NCBI GenBank assembly: GCA_902629575.1
Contig: CACORJ010000005.1
Coordinates: 1-64,000 of the forward strand
Length of the DNA stretch: 64,000 nucleotides
Source: an uncultured Pelagibacteraceae bacterium
GTDB lineage: Bacteria; Pseudomonadota; Alphaproteobacteria; Pelagibacterales; Pelagibacteraceae
Direction: 5' to 3'
This document shows, in pieces, positions 47,120-56,178 of this stretch (positions are counted from its first letter, which is position 1; every line of letters begins with the position of its first letter). The position numbers were made by a program, and so were the translations under genes. The notes under the pieces were generated by a model. That model searched no databases, was not told the origin of the DNA, and was given only the letters and a program-made list of their open reading frames with translations.

Positions 47120-48481
47120 TTAATTTGCAAATAATGTCTCTGGTAACCAAAGTGCTATGCCTGGGAATAAATACATTAGAACCATCGCTAAAATTACAAT
47201 TCCTAAGAAAGGCATTATTCCTCCAAAAATTTCCATCAGTTCAACATTCTTTGATTGAACTCCTTTCAAATAATAAGCTGACATTGCCATGGGGGGTGTC
47301 AAAAATGAGGTTTGTAGATTTAAGGCAATTAACATTGCAAAAAAATATGGATTAACTCCAAAAAATTCGACCAATGGTAAAAAAATTGGTACAAATATAA
47401 TTAATATTTCAGTCCATTCTAGAGGCCATCCCAATAAAAATATAATTAATTGGGTAATAACTAAAAACTGCCAAGGCTGTAAATTTAAAGATTTGAAAAA
47501 ATGTTCAAAAACTTCATGACCACCCAAGTATGAAAAAACTGAGGCGAATGTCCACGATCCAATAAATAACCACATAATCATGGCTGTTGTTTTAGCTGTA
47601 AGAAAAACTGACTCTTTAAAATTTTTCCATTTAAGAGTTTTATAAAAATATGAAAGCACTAATGAACCAAATGCACCAACAGCGGCTGCCTCAGCCGGAG
47701 TTGCTATACCTGCTAATATAGTTCCCAAAACTAGAATTATTAATGAAAATAGAGGTAAGAAAGAAACTAAAACTTCTTTCATAATTACTGATGTAGGAGG
47801 TATCTCTTCTGCTGCAGGTTTTGGTGCTATTGAAGGATTCATCCAAGCCCTAAATATTGCATAACCAATATAAAGTCCTGCTAGCATTAATCCTGGGAAA
47901 ATTGCAGCTGCAAATAATCTTAAAGGCGATAATTGAGCAATAACAGAGTAAACGATTAACATAATGCTAGGTGGAATTAAGATTCCTAAACAACCACCCG
48001 AACAGATAATTCCAGATGCAAATTTTTTATCATAACCAGCTTTAATCATAGCTGGCCAAGCAAGAAGGCCCATTAAAGTTACTACTGCCCCTATAATACC
48101 TGTAGCAGTTGAGAATAATGCGCATGTAATTAATGCAGCAACTGCCATTGAAGCTGGAAGTCTGTGAGATGCTAATCTTATTGCAAAAAATAATTTTGCA
48201 ACAATACCAGCTCTTTCAACTAAATAACCCATAAACAAAAAGAGCGGGACTGCGGTCAGCACATTATTATCCATTACAGTATAAGTATTTTGAACAAAGA
48301 GTTGAAATATCCTGTTATCAAACAGATGCTCCATCTTAGTTGGATCAAAATATGCGTAATATCCAAAACCTAAACCCATTGCCATTAGTGTGAATGCAAT
48401 CGGAAAACCTAATAAGACAGCAAATAAAAAAATACCCATCATCATAATTGCTACTTCTGGGTTTGTTAGACTAAATAACAT
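47120..48481 (-). CDS. dctM: TRAP transporter large permease (DctM type)
   Basis: Polytopic, GGCLGILIPPSIMLIVYSVIAQLSP, 453 aa, next to dctQ-like gene. Confidence 0.93.
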   Translation of the reverse strand: MLFSLTNPEVAIMMMGIFLFAVLLGFPIAFTLMAMGLGFGYYAYFDPTKMEHLFDNRIFQLFVQNTYTVMDNNVLTAVPLFLFMGYLVERAGIVAKLFFAIRLASHRLPASMAVAALITCALFSTATGIIGAVVTLMGLLAWPAMIKAGYDKKFASGIICSGGCLGILIPPSIMLIVYSVIAQLSPLRLFAAAIFPGLMLAGLYIGYAIFRAWMNPSIAPKPAAEEIPPTSVIMKEVLVSFLPLFSLIILVLGTILAGIATPAEAAAVGAFGSLVLSYFYKTLKWKNFKESVFLTAKTTAMIMWLFIGSWTFASVFSYLGGHEVFEHFFKSLNLQPWQFLVITQLIIFLLGWPLEWTEILIIFVPIFLPLVEFFGVNPYFFAMLIALNLQTSFLTPPMAMSAYYLKGVQSKNVELMEIFGGIMPFLGIVILAMVLMYLFPGIALWLPETLFAN

Positions 48482-49064
48482 CTTCTTTGTTTCCTTGTTG
48501 TGATGTTCTCATTAATACTTTTTCAGTTTCCTCAGCATCACGCTCTGTCCCTCTCTCAGGCCATACACCAGTTTGAATACAGATCACGCACCTTAAAACT
48601 TCACTAACTCCTTGCACCGTTAAAAGTGCCCCAGATAGGGGTATTAAAGACTTTGCCATATAAATTTGTATTTGTGCTGGACTATTCCAACTTGTCTCTT
48701 TTATTTTCCAGGCTAAAGCTGCATATTCATATCCATAAAAAGCTAAGGCTAATACACCCGGAAAAAAAAAGATAAAATATAAAACTAAGTCTATCCAAGC
48801 TTGTGTTTTTTGAGAGAATAATCTGTATATTACATCTCCTCTAACATGTGCTTCTGTGCATAAAGTATAAGCACCAGCCATCATAAAAATGGCGCCGTAC
48901 ATTTGTAAACTAAAATCAAAATTCCATAAAGTTGGTGCATTTAAAGCATATGCCATGAAAACTTCATAACATGTTCCTCCCATCAAAATTACTATGCACC
49001 ACGAGAATGCCTTACCCATTGAAACGCTTAAACGATCAGCAAATTTTATGTAAGATCTCATCAT
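48471..49064 (-). CDS. dctQ: TRAP transporter small permease (DctQ type)
   Basis: Four-TM pattern, gene context. Confidence 0.88.
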   Translation of the reverse strand: MMRSYIKFADRLSVSMGKAFSWCIVILMGGTCYEVFMAYALNAPTLWNFDFSLQMYGAIFMMAGAYTLCTEAHVRGDVIYRLFSQKTQAWIDLVLYFIFFFPGVLALAFYGYEYAALAWKIKETSWNSPAQIQIYMAKSLIPLSGALLTVQGVSEVLRCVICIQTGVWPERGTERDAEETEKVLMRTSQQGNKEDVI

Positions 49065-49104
49065 ACGTATAAACTTTTAGTGAATTGTTTTAAATTAATC
49101 AAAT

Positions 49105-49128
49105 AAAAAAGGGGGCCGAGGCCCCCTC
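49105..49128 (-). terminator. Rho-independent terminator/attenuator between TRAP solute-binding and permease genes
   Basis: Minus strand GGGGGCC-TC-GGCCCCC followed by TTTTTT. Confidence 0.9.
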
Positions 49129-49149
49129 ATTAAATTATATAAAAGTTAA

Positions 49150-50307
49150 TTATATCTTAACTTTTCCTATTGGACCAAACTCATTTTCATATGCAAGTTT
49201 GTAATTCGGCTGATTCATCAGCAAGTATTTCATTACTCTTTTTGCATAAGATTTCTGAGAATCAACGATTTTCTTAAAGAAAGGATCTTTCTTATTGAAA
49301 TCACCGATTACTTTATCCCAACCTTTTAATTGCTCAGCTAGAATTGCATCAGACGTTTGGTAAACATTTACTTTATGCTCATTCATCAACTTAGCTAGGT
49401 CAGCTGAGTATCTTACTAAAGCTTTAAAGTAGTTATCACTATTTGCAGCATAAGCAGCATTTTTCAATATCGCTTGGTGCGCAGGTGATAAACTATTATA
49501 TGTTTTTTTGTTAACTGGTATTTCAAACATCTCTTGAGATTGGTGGAAGCTTCCTAAGTGATAGTGCTTAGAAACATCCTGCATACCAAACTGAGAGTCT
49601 GAAGTAGGGTTGTTAAACTCAGCAGCTTCAATCAAACCAGTTTTCATAGCTGGTTGAATTTCACCACCTGGTAATTGTCTAACTACCATTCCCATTGCAG
49701 TTAAAACGTTAGTCGCTAGACCAACTGTTCTATATTTCATACCTTTTACATCAGATACTTTAGTCACGTTCTTTTTGAACCAACCAAAAGGCTGTGCAGG
49801 CATTGGCATATGAAAGAACCCTACGTAATCAAAACCTACTTTTGCAAGTGTTTCATCATATAGTTTTCTTCCTCCACCATACTCCATCCATCCCATAACT
49901 TCTTGAGATGACATTCCGTATGAAGGACCAGTTCCAAATAATGATGCTGCAGGATTTTTTCCATACCAATATGCAGTCACCCAGTGACCCATGTCTACTA
50001 CACCTGAACTTACTGCTTGTCCAATTTCTGATGTTTTTACAACTGCTCCAACAGGTTGAAGGTCAATCTGAAGTGTTCCTCCAGACATTTCCTTTACCAT
50101 GTTACAATAGTCACCAGCCATTTCAAAAAAGATGTTTGCTCCACTTGGCCATGCAGCTTGCATCTTTAGAACTTTGTGACCATCTGCTCTTGCAATATTT
50201 GGCATTGCAACAGCTGCTGCAGCAACAGCACCAGCTTTAGCCGCAGTTTTAAAGAACTTACGTCTTGAAGATGTTTTAATCTTCAATGATTTATTTTCTT
50301 TCGTCAT
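49150..50307 (-). CDS. TRAP transporter solute-binding protein (DctP family, Tat-like signal)
   Basis: SSRRKFFKTAAKAGAVAAAAVAMPNIARA, YRTVGLATNVLTAMGMVVRQLPGGEI, EAAEFNNPTSD. Confidence 0.92.
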   Translation of the reverse strand: MTKENKSLKIKTSSRRKFFKTAAKAGAVAAAAVAMPNIARADGHKVLKMQAAWPSGANIFFEMAGDYCNMVKEMSGGTLQIDLQPVGAVVKTSEIGQAVSSGVVDMGHWVTAYWYGKNPAASLFGTGPSYGMSSQEVMGWMEYGGGRKLYDETLAKVGFDYVGFFHMPMPAQPFGWFKKNVTKVSDVKGMKYRTVGLATNVLTAMGMVVRQLPGGEIQPAMKTGLIEAAEFNNPTSDSQFGMQDVSKHYHLGSFHQSQEMFEIPVNKKTYNSLSPAHQAILKNAAYAANSDNYFKALVRYSADLAKLMNEHKVNVYQTSDAILAEQLKGWDKVIGDFNKKDPFFKKIVDSQKSYAKRVMKYLLMNQPNYKLAYENEFGPIGKVKI

Positions 50308-50332
50308 TATTACTCCTATTAAATTTAATTAA

Positions 50333-50357
50333 CTTCGATAATTAAGTATAATCGAAG
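50333..50357. promoter_or_regulatory. Inverted repeat CTTCGAT-N11-ATCGAAG upstream of TRAP solute-binding gene
   Basis: Perfect 7-bp arms in the divergent intergenic region. Confidence 0.5.
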
Positions 50358-50518
50358 ATAAGAGTCTAGATGTAAAATGACACTCATAAATTATTTTTCA
50401 ATCAGAGGTAGAAACTTACTCTATTTAAATTATTTTTTTGTATCTTAAAATCAAAAATATATTGTTTGTTTCGCTAAAAATATTTCAATTAGTTTTAATT
50501 TTATAGGTAATTTATTTA

Positions 50519-51022
50519 ATGATTAAAAAAAGCACAAAAATTAAAAGAAATGAAAGATCTTTTAAAAATTATATTAAAATTAAGAATAGTATAGATCAAA
50601 AAAATTTGAATTTTAAAATAGATTCCGAAGAAAAATTAGACTTATTAATAAGATCGATTAACAAATTTATGGTTCAGAGGCTGGAAGCAGTTCAATCTGA
50701 TGAATGTCTAACTTATTTTCTTCAGAATATGAAAAGATATAAAATTATGACATGTATTATGGAGGCTTACGCAATCAACTCTGGTGCAACTTACAAAGAG
50801 GAAATAATTAAGAAATTACGTATTTATTCTTACAAAACAATTTCAAGTATTATTGATGATTGTATTGAACGAGGATATATCAAATACGTTAATTATCCAT
50901 CAAGTGGCTCCCAAAAAAAAATTAAAAAATTTCGACCCACATCAACTTTAATTACAAATTATATAAATTGGACACTGCAGCACGTAGGAAATTTGAATCA
51001 AACATTGCGAAATATTAAATAA
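50519..51022 (+). CDS. Putative winged-helix (MarR-like) regulator
   Basis: YKEEIIKKLRIYSYKTISSIIDDCIERGYIKYV looks like helix-turn-helix plus wing, ending in RPTSTLITNYINW. Divergent from TRAP operon. Confidence 0.55.
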   Translation: MIKKSTKIKRNERSFKNYIKIKNSIDQKNLNFKIDSEEKLDLLIRSINKFMVQRLEAVQSDECLTYFLQNMKRYKIMTCIMEAYAINSGATYKEEIIKKLRIYSYKTISSIIDDCIERGYIKYVNYPSSGSQKKIKKFRPTSTLITNYINWTLQHVGNLNQTLRNIK

Positions 51023-51027
51023 AATAT

Positions 51028-51810
51028 TTAAAAACTTATTTCAACCTTCCCTATTTTAAATATTTCTCCCAAAAAATTATCACCTTTTTTTACCGGAACA
51101 ATTGATGTAGTAGATCCAGTGCTTACCCAAAAATCTTTATTTAATGATATATCTTTTTTTTGTAACTCTTGAATTAACCAAAATAAAGCATTAATTGGAT
51201 TCCCCATCACATTTTTAGTATGACCAAAATAAACTTTTTTATTTTTTAAATTTATAATCTTTGTTTTAAATAATAATTTTGAAATATTTTTTGGTTTATG
51301 TATCCTTGATTTTACGAGTGAAATGTTTAATCCAAAATCTACAATAGCTTGTCCTACATAATTAATTTTTTTTATTTTTTGTCGCATTCCAACAAGTTCT
51401 AATGCTGGAGAAATGCCAAGAATAAATTGCTTAATTTGTTTTTTTTTTCTTATTTTGTTATCAAAAATATTCTTACTGACCTTATAAGCAAGTTCAAGCT
51501 CAATACCAAAAGTATTAGGTGTTAACTTTAAACATTTCTTATTATTAAATGTTTGTTCTTGATAAAGATACGAATAAAAGGGCTCTTTTGCTTTTAATAA
51601 TTTCATGATTTCGCGATTTGTGCCTCCTATTTTAAAACCTATAGGGTTCCACTCTAATTTTGCCTCAGCAAAACTTCTTATTTGCTTAACCAGATTTAGA
51701 TCCTTCGAAATATAAAAAGGTAAAGGATTTATTAAAGTATTTTTCTTTCTTGCTTGTGCAAGAGAATTTGACAATAGATTTATCTTTTTAAATAAATCTT
51801 TAGAAAACAT
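51028..51810 (-). CDS. 2-keto-4-pentenoate hydratase / oxalocrotonate decarboxylase-like protein
   Basis: IGFKIGGTNREIMKLL, FGIELELAYKVSK, VMGNPINALFWLIQELQ, STGSTTSIVPVKKGD. Confidence 0.7.
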   Translation of the reverse strand: MFSKDLFKKINLLSNSLAQARKKNTLINPLPFYISKDLNLVKQIRSFAEAKLEWNPIGFKIGGTNREIMKLLKAKEPFYSYLYQEQTFNNKKCLKLTPNTFGIELELAYKVSKNIFDNKIRKKKQIKQFILGISPALELVGMRQKIKKINYVGQAIVDFGLNISLVKSRIHKPKNISKLLFKTKIINLKNKKVYFGHTKNVMGNPINALFWLIQELQKKDISLNKDFWVSTGSTTSIVPVKKGDNFLGEIFKIGKVEISF

Positions 51811-51820
51811 TTCTAAAAAA

Positions 51821-52807
51821 TTATTTAAGGTATTTTTTTTCTATTCCTGCACCAACAGTGTATTTTGGATCAACAAAATTTCCAAGTCTTACTTTTCCAA
51901 CTTGACTTAAAATCATATAAATATCCCATTGATCAAATCCGTAATCTTTTGCTAACCACCTAACCAACTCTCTATAGGCAATTCTAGTTGCATCTTCAAG
52001 TGGTCTTGTACTACCTATCGCCATTAGCATATTTTCTGTCTCTAACCTTGGCCATTCAATAGTGTAGTTTTTTATCAAATCGACTCTTATCGTAGTTGTT
52101 GTTGGATATTCAACGGCTACACCACAAACTTCCCCATCTCCCTGACAAGCATGTGCATCTCCGATAAATAATCTTCCTCCTGGACTTCTTACTGGTAAGT
52201 AAGTCACGCTTCCAGGACCCATATCAGGTAGATCCATATTGCCTCCATGATTATCTGGAGTTAAGGAATTTATAGAATCTATTTCTGGAGAACAGCTAAG
52301 CGTTCCAATATGAGGCTTGTAAGGAAGAGTAATCCTGTCTGACCAATATACATTTTTATCATCTAAATTGATTTTTCTTACTTTTTCAGGTAATGGATCA
52401 TTTAGGGTTGCTGTATAAGTTGTGCCAGTTAATGCCCCAAATTCTTCTATCATACAACAAGTGCCTAATGGATTATTTCCCCTAGGAACCATTTTATCAA
52501 TATAAACTGCAATGGCATCCCCTTTCTCTGCTCCCTCAACCATTATTGGTCCATTTTGAGGATTTAAAAATGGCATTTCTAATTTTTCTGATGGCTTATC
52601 TGTTTCTTTTTGAATTTTTCCTTCAAAAGCATCTCTTGTCTCTACTACAACTGTATCTCCCGGTTTTATATCCATTACCGGCTCTGAATATGGTCCCATA
52701 GTATAAACATAAGTGCCTTGTTTTTTTTCAGTTAAATGGTGTGTCTCCCCTTTACTATCTTTGCCAACGCCTTTAGTCATCATAATTGAGTTTTTTAACC
52801 AGTCCAT
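51821..52807 (-). CDS. Acetamidase/formamidase family protein
   Basis: Family-like segments: PYSEPVMDIKPGDTVVVETRDAFEG, GPIMVEGAEKGD, GDAHACQGDGEVCGVAVEYPTTTTI. Confidence 0.9.
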   Translation of the reverse strand: MDWLKNSIMMTKGVGKDSKGETHHLTEKKQGTYVYTMGPYSEPVMDIKPGDTVVVETRDAFEGKIQKETDKPSEKLEMPFLNPQNGPIMVEGAEKGDAIAVYIDKMVPRGNNPLGTCCMIEEFGALTGTTYTATLNDPLPEKVRKINLDDKNVYWSDRITLPYKPHIGTLSCSPEIDSINSLTPDNHGGNMDLPDMGPGSVTYLPVRSPGGRLFIGDAHACQGDGEVCGVAVEYPTTTTIRVDLIKNYTIEWPRLETENMLMAIGSTRPLEDATRIAYRELVRWLAKDYGFDQWDIYMILSQVGKVRLGNFVDPKYTVGAGIEKKYLK

Positions 52808-52826
52808 TTTTTTCCTCCTTATTTAA

Positions 52827-53555
52827 TTAATTGTGTAAACTTAACAGGTCTCTAGCTTTTTCAACAGTATTAATTTCTGAAGATTTTAACTTTTTAGACA
52901 AAATACCTTTTTCAACTAAAATACAATCAGAGTTTAGTTGACTTATTAATGAAATATTTTGCTCAACAACAATAAAAGTTTTTTTTGAATTTTTAGATAA
53001 ATCTGACAATACTTTGCCAATAAATGAAACAATTGATGGCTGAATTCCTTCAGCGGGCTCATCTAAAATAATTATTTCAGGGTCAAAAATTAAAGCTCTG
53101 GCGATAGCAAGCTGTTGTTGTTGCCCTCCACTTAAAGACGAGCCATTAGCTGATCTTTTTTCTTTTAATATTGGAAATAAAGAATAAATTTCCTCTAATT
53201 TTTCCAACACATTAAAAGATGGTTTTTTTCTTGTATAAATTGGTAACATTATATTTTGCTCAACCGTTAACGCACTAAAAATTTCTCTACCTTGAGGCAC
53301 ATATCCTATTCCAGATTTTGATCTGTAATCTGGACTCGAATTTGTTATATCCTCATTTTTAAAAAAAATTGATCCTTTTCTAACATCAATCAGTCCCATA
53401 ATTGTTTTCATTAAAGTTGTTTTACCCATACCATTGCTTCCAGTTATTGCTAAAATTTGCCCTCGCTCAACATCAAAAGAAAAATCATTAACAATTATTG
53501 TAGAACCATATCCTGAAGACACATTATCAATTTTTAAAAGTAATTCTTTTGTCAT
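52827..53555 (-). CDS. Urea/amide-type ABC transporter ATP-binding protein (UrtE/LivF-like)
   Basis: GSNGMGKTTLMKTIMGL, LSGGQQQQLAIARAL, IILDEPAEGIQPSIV. Confidence 0.9.
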   Translation of the reverse strand: MTKELLLKIDNVSSGYGSTIIVNDFSFDVERGQILAITGSNGMGKTTLMKTIMGLIDVRKGSIFFKNEDITNSSPDYRSKSGIGYVPQGREIFSALTVEQNIMLPIYTRKKPSFNVLEKLEEIYSLFPILKEKRSANGSSLSGGQQQQLAIARALIFDPEIIILDEPAEGIQPSIVSFIGKVLSDLSKNSKKTFIVVEQNISLISQLNSDCILVEKGILSKKLKSSEINTVEKARDLLSLHN

Positions 53556-54253
53556 TAGCTTAATCCTAAATAAATATCATTTACACCTTTGTCTGATAAA
53601 ACTTTTTCTATACTTCCTTCAATAAACATTTTTCCTAAATGCAAAACAGAAACTTTTGTGGCTGTTTGTTTTACAAAATCCATATCATGCCCAACTACTA
53701 TAAAAGTTATTCCTTGTTTATTAAGATTTTTAACTATTTCTCCTGTAATTTTAGTTTCATCGACTGAGAGACCTGCAGTTGGCTCGTCTAAAAATACTAA
53801 ATCTGGTTTAGAAATTGTTGACAAAGCTATATCTAACCATTGTTTTTTACCGTGAGATAAATCCCCAGCAAGATTATTTTTTTCGCTAATTAAATCAAAA
53901 TCATTAAGTAAGTCATTTACATTTAAAGAATTATTTCTGTTGTTAGCAAGAGACAAATTTTCAAGTACTGTTAGCTCAGAAAAAACTGATGGTGCCTGAA
54001 ATTTAACACCCATTCCTAAGTTTATTCTTTCGTGTAACTTTAATTTTTCTATATTTTGATCTTTATATTTAATACTACCTGAATTTGGCGTATGAAAACC
54101 TATTACTAATTTGAAAAAAGTACTTTTTCCAGCTCCATTAGGTCCAATTATAAATCTCACCTCTCCAGGGTTTACCGATAATGAAACGTTATCCACCGCA
54201 GTAAAACCACCAAATTTTTTTGTTACTGAGTTTGTTTCTAAAATTGAAGCCAT
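53555..54253 (-). CDS. Urea/amide-type ABC transporter ATP-binding protein (UrtD/LivG-like)
   Basis: IGPNGAGKSTFFKLVIG, GVKFQAPSVFSELTVLENL, LSHGKKQWLDIAL. Confidence 0.9.
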   Translation of the reverse strand: MASILETNSVTKKFGGFTAVDNVSLSVNPGEVRFIIGPNGAGKSTFFKLVIGFHTPNSGSIKYKDQNIEKLKLHERINLGMGVKFQAPSVFSELTVLENLSLANNRNNSLNVNDLLNDFDLISEKNNLAGDLSHGKKQWLDIALSTISKPDLVFLDEPTAGLSVDETKITGEIVKNLNKQGITFIVVGHDMDFVKQTATKVSVLHLGKMFIEGSIEKVLSDKGVNDIYLGLS

Positions 54254-55239
54254 TTTACCTTTTTTATTAATTTATCTTTTAACATTAAAATAATTCCGTC
54301 AGGAAAAAATCTCGTTGATATAACTAGTATCAATCCCATTACAATAATTGCAAATTGTTTACCGTTAATCGCTAAAGTTTGAGATAGCCATACAAAAAAT
54401 ATACAGCCAATAAAAACTGAAAAAAAATCTTTTTTTCCACTAGCAGCCACATAAACAACTGGGAGTGCTGCAGAAACAAGACCCATTGAATCTGGAGTTA
54501 TGTAACCACCCCAATTTGTATAAAGTATTCCGCTTATACCAGCCAAGATTGATGCAATAGTAAAAGCAATTAATTGAATTTTTTGTACGTTATGACCTAG
54601 ACTAGAGACTCTTTCTCTATCCTCTTTTGACGCCAAGAAAATTAAACCCATTTTTGAATTTTTAAACTTGTATAATGATATTAAAATAATAATTGATAAT
54701 ATTAAAATAAAATAATATTGAGTTACACCTTCTACTAACCCATAGGGAACTTTTTCAAAACCTATTGTTGGCATTCCTTGCATACCATTAAAACCATTTA
54801 ACCTAGCTTTTCCAATTACATATTCTGGACCAGCAGTTTGTTGCATGAAAGTTTCCAAAACTAATGTGATTGCTAAGGTAACTATTCCAATGAATACATC
54901 ATAAATACCTCCATAAAATAAAAAATATCCAACAATTACCCCAAAAATCCCTGTCAGCAACAAAGCTAAAACAATAGACCATAGACTAACACCAGCTACA
55001 CCTAAGAAATTAATACTTATTACCGAAAAGCCATAACCAGCTAAACCAAAAAAAGCTGTTTGGCCAAAACTTAAAATACCACCCATTCCCCAAATTACAG
55101 CTAGACCTAATGAGATGAATGTCCAACACATAAAATAAGAGATGTTATCTAAGTAAAAACTATCGATAAATAGCGGCAATGCTCCTAGGATCAAAAAAGT
55201 AATAAACTGTAATTTATTTTTTTTAAATTCTGTTTTCAT
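54238..55239 (-). CDS. Branched-chain/urea-type ABC permease (LivM/UrtC-like)
   Basis: Polytopic, GMGGILSFGQTAFFGLAGYGFSV. Confidence 0.9.
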   Translation of the reverse strand: MKTEFKKNKLQFITFLILGALPLFIDSFYLDNISYFMCWTFISLGLAVIWGMGGILSFGQTAFFGLAGYGFSVISINFLGVAGVSLWSIVLALLLTGIFGVIVGYFLFYGGIYDVFIGIVTLAITLVLETFMQQTAGPEYVIGKARLNGFNGMQGMPTIGFEKVPYGLVEGVTQYYFILILSIIILISLYKFKNSKMGLIFLASKEDRERVSSLGHNVQKIQLIAFTIASILAGISGILYTNWGGYITPDSMGLVSAALPVVYVAASGKKDFFSVFIGCIFFVWLSQTLAINGKQFAIIVMGLILVISTRFFPDGIILMLKDKLIKKVKWLQF

Positions 55240-55240
55240 T

Positions 55241-56110
55241 TTACTTAGACCTAGTTTTTAATATTAGGCCACTAAATCCTTTAGGCAAGTATCTAATAAT
55301 TAATATTACTGCACATAAAATTGCGATTAGCCCAATCGTAGATTTGTAGAAGAAAGTTACGGAGGTCTGAACAGTTCCTAAAAATGCTGCAGCAGGTACC
55401 AATCCTACAAATGGACTTGCACCAGCTGTTACCACCGTAATAAACGCACTTACAATAAATGCTTGGCCTATGCTTGGGACTATAGTCATCGTAGGTGCAT
55501 ACAATGCGCCTGTCACACCTGCTAAACCAGCCCCGATTGCAAAAGTGATTGTATAAACATTTTTTACATCTACCCCCATTGACGAGGATATTGATGGATT
55601 TTCGATTGTGGCTCTAGCTAGTGTTCCGAAACTTGTCTTCATAAATAAATAATAAAGGAGGAATAAAATTATTAATGCAATGAATATTAAGAAAATTCTA
55701 TATTCTGAGTATGAAAACTCACCTAATTGAAAGTTGCCCATAGGAGTTTGCAATCCTTCGTATGATGGACCAAAAATTACTAAAAAGGATTGCGAAACAA
55801 TTAAGCTTATACCCCAAGTAGCGACTACAGAGTCTAAAGGCCTGCCATATAAATATCTAATTATTAGCTTTTCTAATATTAGACCAAAAATGATTGTAAT
55901 CACTACACCAAATGCCATTGCAATTGGTAATGGTAAATTAAAAACCTTTCCAGATACAACAGTGCCATAAGCTCCAACTGTAATAAATTCTCCATGAGCT
56001 AAATTAATTATTTTCATCATTCCAAAAATTACTGCTAGACCAATGGCTGCCAGAAGTAAAAAGGCAAGTGAATCACCAAATTGGTAAAAAATATTGAAAA
56101 GAAAGACCAT
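55241..56110 (-). CDS. Branched-chain/urea-type ABC permease (LivH/UrtB-like)
   Basis: MKIINLAHGEFITVGAYGTV, polytopic. Confidence 0.9.
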   Translation of the reverse strand: MVFLFNIFYQFGDSLAFLLLAAIGLAVIFGMMKIINLAHGEFITVGAYGTVVSGKVFNLPLPIAMAFGVVITIIFGLILEKLIIRYLYGRPLDSVVATWGISLIVSQSFLVIFGPSYEGLQTPMGNFQLGEFSYSEYRIFLIFIALIILFLLYYLFMKTSFGTLARATIENPSISSSMGVDVKNVYTITFAIGAGLAGVTGALYAPTMTIVPSIGQAFIVSAFITVVTAGASPFVGLVPAAAFLGTVQTSVTFFYKSTIGLIAILCAVILIIRYLPKGFSGLILKTRSK

Positions 56111-56132
56111 TAAAATTTTTTTAAATTTTTAG

Positions 56133-56165
56133 AACTTAGCGATGAAATTATATCATCGCTAAGTT
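56133..56165 (-). terminator. Strong hairpin between ABC solute-binding gene and its permease genes
   Basis: AACTTAGCGATGA (56133-56145), 7-nt loop, TCATCGCTAAGTT (56153-56165): a perfect 13-bp inverted repeat. Confidence 0.75.
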
Positions 56166-56178
56166 ATGATTTTAAATA

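Noticed and set aside
53434-53625. Plus-strand ORFs over the ABC ATPase genes (53434-53625, 53589-53855, 54111-54293)
   Set aside because: Antisense to clear LivF/LivG-type coding sequences. No supporting signals.
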